This document shows, piece by piece, positions 13,369 to 26,075 of a stretch of DNA of 64,000 nucleotides; positions within the stretch are counted from its first letter, which is position 1; the number at the start of each line of letters is the position of its first letter. The DNA comes from Alisma plantago-aquatica (Eukaryota; Streptophyta; Magnoliopsida; Alismatales; Alismataceae): positions 507,399,803 through 507,463,802 of the forward strand of contig OY856409.1 in assembly GCA_963693085.1 (NCBI GenBank). The letters are read 5' to 3'. The position numbers were made by a program, and so were the translations under genes. A model generated the notes under the pieces. It saw nothing but the letters and a program-made list of their open reading frames with translations, ran no database searches and was not told the origin of the DNA.

Positions 13369-13437
13369 GAATTGAGGTGCTTAGAACATTTGCAAACAAG
13401 CCCCTCAATGTATTTTTATTTTGATCAGACTGGTTGA

Positions 13438-13848
13438 TCGGTTGAGTTATAAACTCGACCGAAACCACATGTTTCAGAACTAAAACCTCATCCAAAAATT
13501 ATGAAAATTTAACCCCATGTCCGAAATTGAGTTTGTAAGACACCATAAAAAGTTTAGATCATTTTTAGTTATAAATAAATAATTAAAAATCAAATACCAC
13601 ACTTCTATATTGCAGTCAGCAACATGGTCGGTCGAGTTTGTCCTGCACAGAACTCAACCGACACCCTCTCTGTAGAGATCAAAAGTCGTCCAAAATTACA
13701 TCAGTTTAACATAGTGTCTATAATTGAGTTTTTCAAGTATTTTTAAAATTTGAGATCAATTGGATGTACCAATAAAAAGATAAAATTCAATTACGACACT
13801 ACTATATCAATCTGAAAATATGATCGGTCGAGTTTGAAACTGGACCGA
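13438..13848. repeat. Three TCGGTCGAG palindromes upstream of the E3 promoter
   Basis: Palindromes at 13438-13462, 13628-13661 and 13824-13848 share the arm TCGGTCGAGTTT and its complement, with different spacers. The other LTR has them at 19016-19040, 19206-19239 and 19402-19426. The last of these is perfect: two 12-base arms around one central base. Spacing is about 190 bp. Confidence 0.8.
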
Positions 13849-14220
13849 TAAATAGGTCAGAACATTCTTCAAAAATTCTGATATTTTTCAAAAGTGTTCA
13901 AATTTTATGTTTACAAGTCATATCCCAATTTTATATAAATCCAAGTTACAAATAAAATAATAAAAAACATTTAGTGAGACACTATATTTATCAAATTCTG
14001 TATTCATGTCATCAAAACCCTAATTTGGGTCGATTAGGGTTTTTGAAATGTTAACCCTAATTAGGTGGATCAAAGTATGATTAAAACTTCTCATTATATT
14101 TAAAACATGAAAATTTCAATACCATCACTAATCTAGCATTAAACAATGATCAACTTAATTAAGCATTCAATTATCCAAGTAAACCCTAATCAGATGACTA
14201 ATTTAAAAAGGGTCATTACA

Positions 14221-14238
14221 AATTCTCCCCTCCTTTTA
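14221..14238 (-). other. E3 polypurine tract
   Basis: On the minus strand, TAAAAGGAGGGGAGAATT lies immediately before the LTR start TGTAATGACCC. Confidence 0.75.
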
Positions 14239-15017
14239 GGATTTCGTCCCAAAATCCAAGAAAAGATATGGAAGAATATCATATCATCTAATCGTTCACC
14301 TCTCTCAACATCTAGTTAGAAATTATTCCATTTTATTTTTCTTTCATATGACATCTTTTTTTTGTTTGTATTAGATGGTAATTTCATCCTATGTCATCAT
14401 CATATCTCTGCTTGAGTATTATAAACATTTGAATCACTAATATTAGTAATACATCATTTATCAAGATCTAATTCACATCACCTTTCACATCCTTTTTTTA
14501 ATTTGATTGTGTATGTCATGGATTAAGGTTATGACTCATTCACATATTATCATCTACATTCATCAATTTCCTTTATAAAGAAGATCATGTAGTGTGCATC
14601 TTAGTTCATAGCTTTTTCTCACAATTTAAGATTTCATACTCAAATTCAAACTCATTATAGATTGTCTTCATAATTGATTAATCTTTCATCTTTATTATAT
14701 GAAATTTCATGCTTTCCATATGTTCCATATTGAATTATAAAATCCTTTTCTCTTGCACCATTTTATCGCCATTCTTTTTTTTTTTTCATCATGCATCTGA
14801 TTATACTACCAAACTATATTCATCTAGATACTTGGTCAGGGCATCTAGAAGAAGTATAGTCGGCAGTTCCATACTAGCTTAGCTCAATACCCAAATACTT
14901 GACTAGAATATCTGGATACTGAGTTCAGTCAGTATGTAAATCATTCAGGTTATATTCAACATCGACATTTTCAATTAGTCCTAGATCCTATTGTCCCTCT
15001 AGACTCATCTAACCTAG

Positions 15018-15029
15018 GCTCTGATACCA
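15018..15029 (-). other. E3 primer-binding site, initiator-Met type
   Basis: The minus strand reads TGGTATCAGAGCC four bases after the LTR end GACA, complementary to the 3' end of plant initiator tRNA-Met. Confidence 0.85.
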
Positions 15030-15033
15030 CGTC

Positions 15034-18000
15034 TGTCGGGACCCACTCTTTTGATCAGCATAAATGCCAACCATTAGAGATAATCCCAAAACCTAAACCC
15101 AAATTATGGAATAAAATAATGAATTCTCGACAAAGGTGATTAAACAATATATGAAAAACATAGATAATTTTTTCCTTTTTCTTTGTTCACAAATTCATAA
15201 ATCAATGTCGCATCAAGGACATCACATTCATATATCACAATCATATTCAACTACATTAAATATAGAATCAAATCTTGTTCTCATATGCGGTTCAGTTTAC
15301 ATCAGATACATGTACATTGATGAACAAACTTAATCTACAACCCATCCTGGGAGAGAGAGAGTACATGGACATTCTAATCTATCTAAATTATACTATTTAT
15401 ATCTTCTTTATCACGATCTCTCCGCTGGATAGCATTATACCTAAAAACATTTGAAACAACCTCATGAGACTCATATAGAGCCCCAGTGAGTGGAAACCTC
15501 CCACTCAAGCTAGGTACATGCATCAACATCAGATTAAGTATAATAAACTTAACAGAAACATGCAGAGATTGAATAGTGTAGCAGCTAGATCTCTCATAAG
15601 TCATTTCTAACTTGCAATGATAATCTGATACAATAGATAAGGTAATCACTTAAACCAATTATAACTTTGAAACATCTTTTAAAGCATGTCTATGAACAAT
15701 TCAACAAATACTTCTTAGTTTAGATTAAAAAACCTACTGTATGAATAAGTCAAGTTCTAAGCATTTTGAATCAATACATAACAATCGCATTATCTTTGTG
15801 ACACTCCACCAGCTGGACCAGGAACACATCATGTAGTCCTGAAGATGAAGTACACATAAAACATTTTGACCAAACAATACTATCAAATAGAAAGCAATCC
15901 AACTCATATTCAGAATGGATATAAATCCCATCATTTATAACTTGTCATCATGACATATCATAATATGAAATAGAAAATATCCATATCAACATGATTACTT
16001 TCCTCAACAAGAAGCATAATCAACAATAACAAATCATCAAGTAGTAGTACAAAGAATGTAACAACCATTCAAATCATGTTCTACACGGCTTATCATCTTT
16101 TATATATTTGCCCTGAAACTACTTGGCTTGTACCTCACCAAGTAGAAGTCTCCATGCCTGATTCTCGTGTCAACGACTCACCGTCACTATCTTAGCGTTT
16201 ACCCGGCCACCCTAAGATATCAACAACAGACCCTGGCCACCTCAGGGTTGCCTAAAGAGGCTCACGTCCTCATCTTGGGTACACGAGATAGGAACCAGTA
16301 AAACAATATATCACATATCACAATATTTCACATATTTTCATTTCACATTTCACATATTTCATTTCAACAGAGTCTATTCCATCTGGACATAGACTTTCAC
16401 AGTAAGGATTTAGGGCCAGAGCCACTCCAGATGACTCACTCCTAAATCCTGGTGGTCTAACATTTAAGGTCTCTATCCACATTCCGGAAATCCTTCTCAT
16501 AATTCATCAATTACTACAAGGAGATCCGTTTTGGTTCCCCAGTGTGGTCCTCGGGGGAAACTCATGGTGTTCAGGGCACCTAACTAGATGTTCCATAATT
16601 TCACATGTTATTAATCTCTTTTACTCATCTTATAAGAATTCAAAACATAATATATCATATCTGTGTATTCTCGCGTAACTATAATAACATGAAACAGATT
16701 AAGTTTATCAATAAGAGGAATGATCAAAGCAAGAAGCACAATAAGTCTATAGATTGCAACAAATATGATTATTTTTATCTTCTGCATCAACTCATAGCAA
16801 TCATCAATAGTGGGCCTTCAACCCAACAAATAATCTTATTGTCCATCATTTACTCCATCAGGGTTTTATCATCATCACTGGGCCTTCAGCCCTAGACATA
16901 ATCTCATTATGCAACATTTACCCTTATCAGGGTTTCTCAATGTAAGGAGTGCATATTAAATTCCATTTCAACATTAATCTTATCAGCTCATTGTATATCA
17001 CAGTTCTGAACAAATATTAGCAGAGGCATTAAAACTAGCGATAGTAAAAGCATATAGATATCATGTATCATTCCTCATACTCAGAATAGATTTATCATAC
17101 AACATATGCATGTTCCATCCAATCTGAATAGATGCCAATAAATTTCATGCATATACATGCATACCAAACTTAGTTCTCTTCTTCTTTTATTTGACATTCT
17201 TCATATGGGGTTACTAGTCATCAATGTTCACTATGAATTGAAGTTTGTACTATTAGTCCATTATCAGAGTACAATTCACAATTCAAGAACATATTCTTAT
17301 AAATCAATTCAAATACTTCACTTTCATCTTTAAGTTGAATTCAATTACAGTTATGTTCATCTCTTAATTCCCCATTTTATATTATCATTCACTAGCATCA
17401 TCAAACTCATCCTTTTAGGGTAAGAGTTACATTCTTAGAATCATCTATTAATTCCTATCTTTTTCTATCATTTTATACTCAGTAGTCTCAACTTCTTTCA
17501 TTTCATGTTCATTACATTATCTGGACAATTCTTTCTTGATTCACTTTACATACAATGCTTCTCTTCTACATAACATTTATCAAAGTACAGTTCTTAGTAT
17601 ATATAATTTAATTTGGGTTAAGCCACATGTAATTAAAATAAAAGATAAAAATACTTCATCATACTATCTTCATTAGTTTCATCTTTATCTTGCAATCACT
17701 ATTACGTACATCATGTTCATATTGTCTCTTATATTCAGATAAGTGTACCTTGATGTTGACTACTAATGTCATTCCCATAATAAAAAATGATCATTCTTTA
17801 TTATACTAAAACAAATGCATTAGACTTAGATGATATAGTAAGACTCATCATATTCAATTGAAGTAGTAATACTTTCAACTTCAGCATTTGATCACATTTC
17901 AAACATCATATACAAGTTCTTGGTTTATCACTCATAATTGTCTTAGTAATAAACTTTTAGGGTTTTCAAGAAGTCATTTATTAGTTCAACATATCATAAG

Positions 18001-19798
18001 AATCATATCATTTAGTAATCCAATCATGACTCAAGGGTTCATTAGGGTTATTCACAAACATGGAAACCCTAGTTTCCATTTTCACACATTTCATTCATCA
18101 ATCATAAGTATACATTGATTAATTGACTCATTTGATTCACTTCCTCAACACAAAATCCAAATAAGGATATGTGGTCATTCAACTCCATTAACATTCAATA
18201 ATGCACTTGTATAATACAATCTAGTACAATTCAAATATGACTTTAAACATGTCAATTTCAATTCCAAGCATATCCGCCATTGGGCTGATTTTTAGGCAAA
18301 ATTCACATGAAATACCATAGTCATCTACCCATAAGAATACCCATGCATCCTCAATAAATATATCATGAATTAATCAACTTTCAATCAATGAGAAATAATA
18401 AAAAATACTAAAATTGGATTCCCCAATACCTTTCCCAAATCAAATCCAATCACATACATATACAAATAAGGTTCCTGATTGTATTAGCCGGATTAATGCT
18501 TTCAACATGAATACAAAGCTTAGGAGGGAGAAAAACACTCACCTCAGGTGCCAAGCACCTTAAAAATGGAGGTCAACCTCTGAATTTTTGGAAACCCAAA
18601 CAAACTCTCGCAAAAGAATCCAATTCTTTCTCCTCTCAACTCGGAAACCCTAGAAATGGGGATTAGAAGAGAAAGAGTGAGAAAAGGGGGATATTTGATG
18701 TGATTTCGAATCAAATCAAGGGAGGGACGGAATCTGACATGTGAGAGAAGATTCACCATGAAATGCTATGCAATGAAGCTAAACTTACTTGATTTCATCA
18801 TATCTTGGATAGAGAAACCCTAGGTCATGATCTCCTCCACTTTCTCTACTCAAAACCCTAGCTCTCCTCTCTCTCAAGAATTTCGTTTCTTTGACAGGAA
18901 GGACGAGTTATGAGAGCTGCTTGTGTGTTAGGTTAGTGATATAGATGAATTGAGGTGCTTAGAACATTTGCAAACAAGCCCCTCAATGTATTTTTATTTT
19001 GCTCAGACTAGTTGGTCGGCTGAGTTATAAACTCGACCGAAACCACATGTTTCAAAACTCAAACCTCATCCAAAAATTATGAAACTTTAACCCAATGTCT
19101 TAAATTAAGTTTTAAAGAAACAATAAAAATTTTAGATCATTTCGTGTTACCAATAGATAAATAAAAATCAAATACCACACTGCTATATTGTAGTCAGCAG
19201 CATGGTCGGTCGAGTTTGTCCTGCACAGAACTCGACCGACACCCTCTCTGTAGAGATCAAAAGTCTTCCAAAAATTACACCAATTTAAAAAAGTGTCTAT
19301 AATTAAGTTTTTCAAGCACATTTAAAATTTGAGATCAATTGGATATACCAATAAAAAGTTAAATTCAATTGCCACACTACTATATCAATCTGAAAATATG
19401 ATCGGTCGAGTTTGAAACTCGACCGATAAATAGGTCATACAATTATTCTCAAATTCTGATATTTTTCAAGAGTGTTCAAATTTTTAATGTACAATTCATA
19501 TCCAACTTTTATATAAATCCGAATTACACATAAAATACTAAAAATCATTTAGTGAGACACTATATTTATCAAATTTTGTATTCATGTCATCAAAACCCTA
19601 ATTTGGGCCGATTAGGGTTTCTGAAATGTTAACCCTAATTAGGTGGATCAAAGTATGATTAAAACTTCTCATTATATTTAAAACATGAAAATTTAACTAC
19701 CATCACTAATCTAGATTTAAACAATGATCAACTTAATTAAGCATACAATTATCCAAGTAAACCCTAATCAGATGACTAATTTGAAAAGGGTCATTACA
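15034..19798 (-). repeat. E3 LTR, right copy (5' LTR in element orientation)
   Basis: Runs on the plus strand from TGTCGGGACCC to GGGTCATTACA. All internal landmarks of the left copy are present: the 68-bp dimer, the leader and the three palindromes. Confidence 0.9.
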
Positions 19799-20189
19799 CT
19801 TAGTATAGTGCATTCTTTTTTTATGCACTGCTTATTATTTATAATGGTCTTTATCTTTTAATAACACTTACATTTTATCTTTCTATAACTGGTTGATTCC
19901 AACCACCCAGATTAGGATCAGAGTGTGCATGGAAACTTGGTGAACCTAAAGCTAAGGATAGGACAAGAAGAAAAAGAACATATAACTTGCATGGTCATAG
20001 TTGCCTTTATATATTAAGTTGTTTTGTTTGGATACAATATTGGCTTAGTCTAAGTCTTCCTCTACCTAGATACTATGTTTTGTATAAAGTTGTACTTCCT
20101 TTATGGAAATTTTTTAATGTACTCTTTATACATTTTGAATAAAACCAAGTTTTATTTCTTCCACTGCCACACATTTGATGTATTTGTTT

Positions 20190-20202
20190 ATCATGTTTAA
20201 TA
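20190..20202. repeat. Target-site duplication of the nested LINE, partner at 23948-23960
   Basis: The 13-bp word ATCATGTTTAATA stands before the LINE and again directly after its A-run. The intact E2 LTR (near 51225-51237) has it once. Confidence 0.88.
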
Positions 20203-23200
20203 GTTCTATACACCTTACCAGATCTCGGGTGTCATATCACTACCCTATTATAACCCGAGTGCACAGGCTTTTACTGATATGAAAGCTCACTTCTCATTCA
20301 TGTCGACATGGCTAAGGGAGGATGAATGTTTGATGATTGTTGAGCAGATCTGGGAAGAGAGAGTCGTTGGACATTCATCGTTCATTTTCTATCATAAATT
20401 GAAGAAAGTAAGAGGTGCTCTCATGGCCTGGAGTAAGACAAAGTTTGGAGACAATAATCAACGTATCAAAGATTTAGAGGACGTGGTGTTCACTACACAG
20501 GCTGCATTTGATGAAAATCCCACTCCACTCAATGAGTCAAACTTAAAGACTGCAGAGAATGAGCTTGACCAGCTTCTAGATGTGGAAGAGGCTATTTGGA
20601 GGGAGAAGTCCAGAATTAATTGGCTACAAGATGGTGAGCACAACACTTGGTTTTATCATTCGGTGGTTAAATCTAGGCGAAGACATGGAAGGCTAAATTC
20701 ATTGACACTGCCTGATGGTACTGTGATAACGAACCCTGCTGAGATGGCTCAGATGGCGGTGACACATTACCAGCAACAATACAATGAGGAAGTTGAGATA
20801 GATAACATCACCTTAGAACAGTTTCTATAGGACATCCCAGAGACTATCTTGACAGATGATAGCTGCTCACTAACGGCCACCCCTCATGAGGACGAGATTA
20901 TGAAGACATTGAAGGAAATGGACCCAAATATAGTCCCTGGGCCGGATGGTTTTACCCTACCTTTCTTTTCAGCTGTGTGGCATATTATTAGAGACGATTT
21001 CCATGCCCTGGAAGATGGTTTCTTTAGAGGACAGATGTGTCATAGAGGTTTGTTCTGCTATAGAATCCTCCTTATTCTGAAGATCGACTCTCCCAAGAAG
21101 TTATCTGATGATTTCCGACCTATCTCGAATGAGAATCTGACCCTAAGAATCCTTGCTAGAATCCTTAGTAACAGGTTGGTTCCATTGATGACCCAGATGA
21201 TATCCCATCCACAGGGAGCTTTCTTGAAAGGAAATGATATTACTCATCATGTCAGGCTGGCTAGAGAGTTGATGCATGATATCAATCAAGGTCGGGAACT
21301 TCCTAATATTGTGGTTAAGTTCGATATACCAAGAGCATATGACATAGTGGATTGGCAGGTGATGTGTAAATGTCTTGCTGCTTTTGGGTTTCTACCCAAG
21401 GCAATCGATCTATGTATGAGTTTCTTTAAACACACATGGGCTACGATTACTATTGGTGGGGATATAGCTGGGTTTTTTCAGTTTCGAAAAGTCTTAAAGC
21501 AAGGTAATGCTATATCACCATTCATGTTCATTATCTTTGAGGAACTTCTTTTTAGAAGGATTAGCAGATTGGTGAGTGATCGGTCCATTGCCAATTTGTG
21601 TACAAGAGGATATGGGGTGGCGCCTCCAATGCTTCTCTATGTTGATGATCTTGTGATGTTCTTCAATGGGGACCAGCAGACAATCAATACAGTTAGAAGC
21701 ACATTCGATTTATATGAAAAGGCAACTTGTCAGAGAATCAATAGACAAAAATCTGTTTGTGTGATTGGGGGGTATGATCAAGCAAAGACAGATGACATAG
21801 AAAAGGACTTTGGAGTGGAGAAGGTGACTCAATCTTTTACCTACTTGGTCATACCGATTTCTAAAGGAAGGACAAAATTAATTGACTACGAGTTTCTTGT
21901 TAGAAAAATGAACACTAAAGTGGCTGCATGGAAATCTAGATTGCTATCTTTTGCAGGATGAAGGTTATAGGTTGCTCATGCGTTGTCGTCCATTACCGTC
22001 TACATGGAAGCGGCGGTGGGAATTCTAGCAGGTATCATCCAGTGTATAGTTAGCAAATTTTCGAGATTTCTATGGGTGGACAGGGAGAATCACCAGAGAA
22101 AAGCATGGATCAGATGGGAAAGAGTTGCTACACTGCTGATAGATGGGGGTCTTGGTCTCACTTCCTTGAAGATGATCAATGATGCCTTTGTTGCTAAGGC
22201 ATGTTGGGAAGTTCTCAATACTGAGACTTTGTGGGCATCTTTTTGTAGAGATAAGTATGCTAACCTTGCAACAGGTAGGTCCAGAAACTATCCTAATCAC
22301 TTAAAGATTAGTAGTTGTATGTCCCCTTTCTGGAAGAAGATATGGGACATGTTCCCTAGAATGTTTCCTTTTTGTAGATGGTCGATTGGGAGAGGTAATA
22401 TCCCTTTCTAGGACTCATGGTGGTGTGATGAGAGACTCACTAACCATGCCATCTTTGCTAGTGATAGAAGGCAGTCGTTCTTGGTTAGAGATTTCTAGAA
22501 TGAAGAAGATGGATGGGATTGGGAGACGATCCAACAGGTGGTTGATGACTAGGGTGTAGAGCTGATAAAAAAGGCAAGTGTTTGGATAATGAATGTAGAT
22601 GATGAATTGGTGTGGGGTGTTGACCAAAAGGGTTGCTTCACTATGAAAACAGTGAAGAAGATTCTGATGCAACTAAGAGCAGGAGGACTGGATGCTCTAG
22701 GAAAAATATGGGTTCTAGACGCCCCTAAGGAGAGTGCTATCATATGGAAGCTGGATAAAAAAGCTATTCCTACGGATGATAATGTTCAACATAGATGCTG
22801 CATCCCCCTTGTATCGAGGTGTAAATGTTGTGATGATCTGAGAGTAGAAGATGTTGATCACCTTTTCTTCCATGGATAGGTTGCCAGGTTCTTCTGGAAT
22901 AGATTTTCCCATTTGATGCAGATGCAGGCACCTCATGATATACAAACACTTCTTGATACTTGTGAGAAAGGTTACTCCAGGAGGATCTTAGACTGGATTG
23001 CAGGAAGGCTAGCTATTAACATACCCCACAACATTTGGAGGATACGTTGTGCATCTAGATTTGGGGACAAACTGCGAGGATGGGAGTTTGAATGGAACCT
23101 AATCATCTCTTCTGTGAACAACACGATTCAGCATAGATCCTTCTCCATTGAACATGGATCGAGCATTTACAATAGGATGAGAGATGGCGGGATTACTGAG

Positions 23201-23764
23201 CCTAAGATGAAAATGAGAGAGATTCAACTGATAAGGTGGATGAAGCCTGACTTGCATAACTTGAAAATGAACTTGACTATAGGAAGAAATAAGGGAGAAG
23301 ATGGGGTATGTAGGTGGTGGGCAGCAGGCCTAATTCGAAATCAAAATGCAGATATGTGCATGGTGTTCCATGCCTGGCTCAAGGCACCAAACTTCGTCGT
23401 GGCATATGTACAGGAAGGCATTGTTGGGCTGAAACTGGCAGATGATCATATGCTACGAGTTTCATGTATTGAGATTGATGACCAGGAAGTCTATGATATT
23501 CTGTGGAAGGATGCTATCGAACCATGGAGGACCAAGTTGTTTGTTAGAGAGTTGAGGTCTGAGTTGGTTAGATCTAGTATTACAGGTTCAATGGTTCACA
23601 AAGTTGCTAACTCTATACCCAGAGAGACTGGGAGATGGGGGAAAAGATTTTTAGAGATGACAATTATTATGGATAGAAGGATGACACCGAATAGAATTAG
23701 AGGCATGTCAGCTTTGGAGAAAAGGGGCATTCCCTACGTGCACCTGAAGAGGATCGACGCTTGA
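20203..23764 (+). pseudogene. LINE ORF2 polyprotein remnant (RT, zf-RVT, RNase H-like)
   Basis: All recognisable parts lie in one frame. The piece at 20279-20830 has the post-endonuclease linker (WLREDE, KLKKVRGAL, W-S-K-T-K-F-G-D, SRINWLQDGEHNTWFYH). Reverse transcriptase follows at 20849-21961: PGPDGF, FRPIS, LSNRL, PQGAFLKG, KFDIPRAYD, the QGNAISP block and the catalytic LLYVDD near residue 265 of that piece. The zf-RVT region at 22589-22879 has KIWVLDAPKE and CKCC...DHLFF. The last piece (22913-23764) contains a divergent RNase H-like stretch around MVFHAW. The stops at 20828, 21959, 21968, 22409, near 22496 and 22549, and 22877 stand where Trp or Gln is expected (TGG to TAG/TGA, CAG to TAG). 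I see no frameshift. Dead copy. Confidence 0.88.
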
Positions 23765-23947
23765 GGAATCATGGATGTTTTTTAGCGGTTTCTTTGTCTG
23801 GGTATGATGACTTACTTTTTTTATTTTATCTGGTCTTCTAGGGGAACAAACCTGTAGACATATAAGTAGGAGTTGTACTCTGTTGATGTTTTCACTCACA
23901 TGAGAGGGGTGGGATGAATAGAGAACCCTCTGGCTTAACTAAAAAAA
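20203..23947 (+). mobile_element. 5'-truncated L1-type LINE inserted in the E2 LTR
   Basis: The element lacks ORF1 and most of the endonuclease. It begins inside ORF2 just upstream of 20279 and ends with a short untranslated tail and eight A residues (about 23940-23947). A 13-bp target duplication flanks it, as usual for L1 retrotransposition. Order of parts: linker after the endonuclease, reverse transcriptase, zf-RVT zinc-binding region, C-terminal RNase H-like part. It is younger than E2 because it interrupts the E2 LTR. Confidence 0.9.
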
Positions 23948-23980
23948 ATCATGTTTAATAATAGAGACTATGTCTTTACA

Positions 23981-25350
23981 ACATGATATCAGAGCATCAA
24001 GGTAGTCGGATTTTTGGCTAATTCAAAATTGTCTCCTGGATAGAACCCTTATCATATATAGTTTCCTTATAGTAAGTTTTTCATCTTAGAGTTGACCTAT
24101 AATGAAAGTTTAATTTAGGATTATAATAATTTCATAATAGAAATAAAATTTGTCAACTTTTTAGTGAATTGTCTACTGAGTAGCTATTAGAGCAAGAAGT
24201 TGAAGTGATGGTGTCTAGAAAAGGTCAGAGCATGGGGGCTGGAAAAATTTTCCTCCGTGCCACTAGCTTGGTTTACAGGGACTCCCATGCTCATATGACC
24301 TGGGCTGACCTGATCTGATATGGATAACTCAAAATAGTCTACCCTTAGACATATTACCTTATTGTTGAGTAACCTTAGAAATCCTTACATGATTATTTGA
24401 TTTTTCCAAAGATCATCTTAAAATCCTTAAGTACCTTATATGAGCCTCAGATGTCCTATGTTTAGGGTTTAGTGTACCCTATGTTACACCTTGAAGTTGG
24501 ATTAGTAAGTCGTTTTAGTGTTGAATCTTATGTACCCTTTTACCCTTAGCTTAGTTTGACTTAGTTGACCCTTTTAAGGGGTGGAGTGAGGGTAATGGTG
24601 TTTGTACCCTATTTGGTTTTGCAAATCTAATTTTGAGGACGAAATCCCTTTTTAGGGGGATGGAATCCCAATTAAAAGCAAAATCAAATACCTTTGGAGT
24701 TAGAAACCCTATCTATGTGGACATATGTACATAATAACTTATGAGAACAAGAATTTACCAAACACATTATACTTGTAATTCAACTTGTTTGTTTATACAC
24801 ACATGAATATGTAGTAAGTCATATAGAGATAGTTCATATGGTTGAACCTTAATACAGGCTTGATGCACATAATTATGAGTTACTCATTACTAATTGTGAA
24901 TATACATAATGTTGACTATGCCACCCTAATGGTAAAATGTGTATGGATAATGCACCCTAAGGATTCTTTAACATGTAATGATCATGTTGACCTAAACCTT
25001 AATATGTAATCATCTAGCCTTGACAACATATACATATATATACCCTTAATGCCTTTCATGATACATTAGTGACATTAGGTGTCATCATCACATAATATAC
25101 CTTGATACATATAAATGGATTATAGTCACAAAGTTATCAATATATGTAAGGTATATCACCTTGTTCTCTAATGAACACCTCATCATAACTTGATATATGA
25201 ATTAATTCATTAATATTTAATGTGTTGCATCCTATTCACTAAAATGCATATAATGACTCAAACATGATATTGAATAATTGGATTCACATAAATATTCATA
25301 AATGCCTAATGTGATGTAAAATATGTATAATTTATAATATGATGTGTAAT
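23981..25350 (+). other. E2 internal region, left part, non-coding
   Basis: It follows the 5' LTR and carries the primer site TGATATCAGAGC (23984-23995, initiator-Met type with one change). No frame longer than about 60 codons is present. A 34-codon ATG frame at 24208 could be a gag stub, but I cannot show it. Near 24575-24590 a copy of the purine tract AAGGGGTGGAGTG occurs. At 24629-24655 a relic of pol end codons (N-F-E-D-E-I-P-F-stop) is followed by GGGGGA. The rest is AT-rich without recognisable content. Confidence 0.75.
25346..25350. repeat. Target-site duplication of E4 (GTAAT), partner at 47217-47221
   Basis: GTAAT stands before the first and after the third E4 LTR. No such duplication flanks the middle LTR. 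Confidence 0.92.
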
Positions 25351-25963
25351 TGTGGCAACACATCCCATTATCACACAGATAACGAGGTGTTACGCGAAAA
25401 CGTGCGGAAAACACCATAACCACAGATTATCAAAAACACGGGTTAATTAAAACCGATTGCGGAAAACTGATAAACTGTGAAACTATTACTTTCCAGTCCT
25501 CATCCTGCACAGAAACATGTACATACGCAAGATCTGACACGTGTCCAGAGCTCAGGAACAACTGTCCATCCATCACATGAGTTCACCACCTGTTCATATA
25601 TACATAAAGGCCCACATCCGACCAACAGCAGGATATACAGATATCATCGAACGATCTTCGTGAAACATCGTCAAAACACTGCTAAGGACCTGAGAGTACA
25701 GGGATGACTCTAGACTCTACTACAAAACATCCAAAACAGCAGCATGTCCAACGCTTGCCTTCTACTGTTCCTCAAGTTGCTCGTCCACAACACCACAATC
25801 ACGACCACGTCTACCTCGACCACCTAAAAAGGGTGTAAACCAGCGGAGTGAGACAATTGAACAATTGTCCCAACGGGAAACATAGCTCCCCACCACAACT
25901 ATAGAACCTCAGCAAGATAAACCATAACATCAATTATAACATGAGCAGATATATCAGAAGTAG

Positions 25964-26075
<112 letters not shown>

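Larger units (their letters stand above)
9449..14220 (-). repeat. E3 LTR, left copy (3' LTR in element orientation)
   Basis: Matches 15034-19798 along its whole length. It contains, in element direction, three palindromes (13848 to 13438), a TATA-like site near 13366, and a leader with a splice-donor-like site near 12960. Frames of 65 to 96 codons on the plus strand run against the element and show no protein features. Confidence 0.9.
14221..15033 (-). other. E3 internal region, non-coding
   Basis: Only 813 bp separate the LTRs, with no frame of note. Next to the purine tract, on the minus strand from 14256 to 14235, GATTTTGGGACGAAATCCTAA matches the last pol codons of E4 (D-F-G-D-E-I-L) except for one missing G. 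It is a probable relic of a deleted pol. Confidence 0.75.
9449..19798 (-). mobile_element. E3: non-autonomous LTR element with giant LTRs and a tiny internal part
   Basis: Two direct LTRs of 4772 and 4765 bp enclose only 813 bp. Read on the minus strand, each LTR runs from TGTAATGACCC to GGGTCCCGACA. The right LTR is followed on that strand by an initiator-Met primer site (15018-15029), and a purine tract TAAAAGGAGGGGAGAATT (14221-14238) precedes the left LTR. No gag or pol remains. The minus orientation follows from primer site and tract. The flanking CTTAG duplication is perfect. The LTRs differ mainly by C/T and G/A changes and look closer to each other than those of E1. Confidence 0.9.
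6384..23980 (+). repeat. E2 5' LTR, interrupted by E3 and a LINE
   Basis: Three pieces, 6384-9448, 19804-20202 and 23961-23980, together match the right LTR (47788-51255). The first gap is element E3 with CTTAG on both sides, and the second is the LINE with a 13-bp duplication. A near-palindrome of A/T bases around 7062-7082 (CAATATAGT / AACTATATTG) stands in a place where a TATA box could lie, upstream of the GC-richer leader. Confidence 0.9.
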
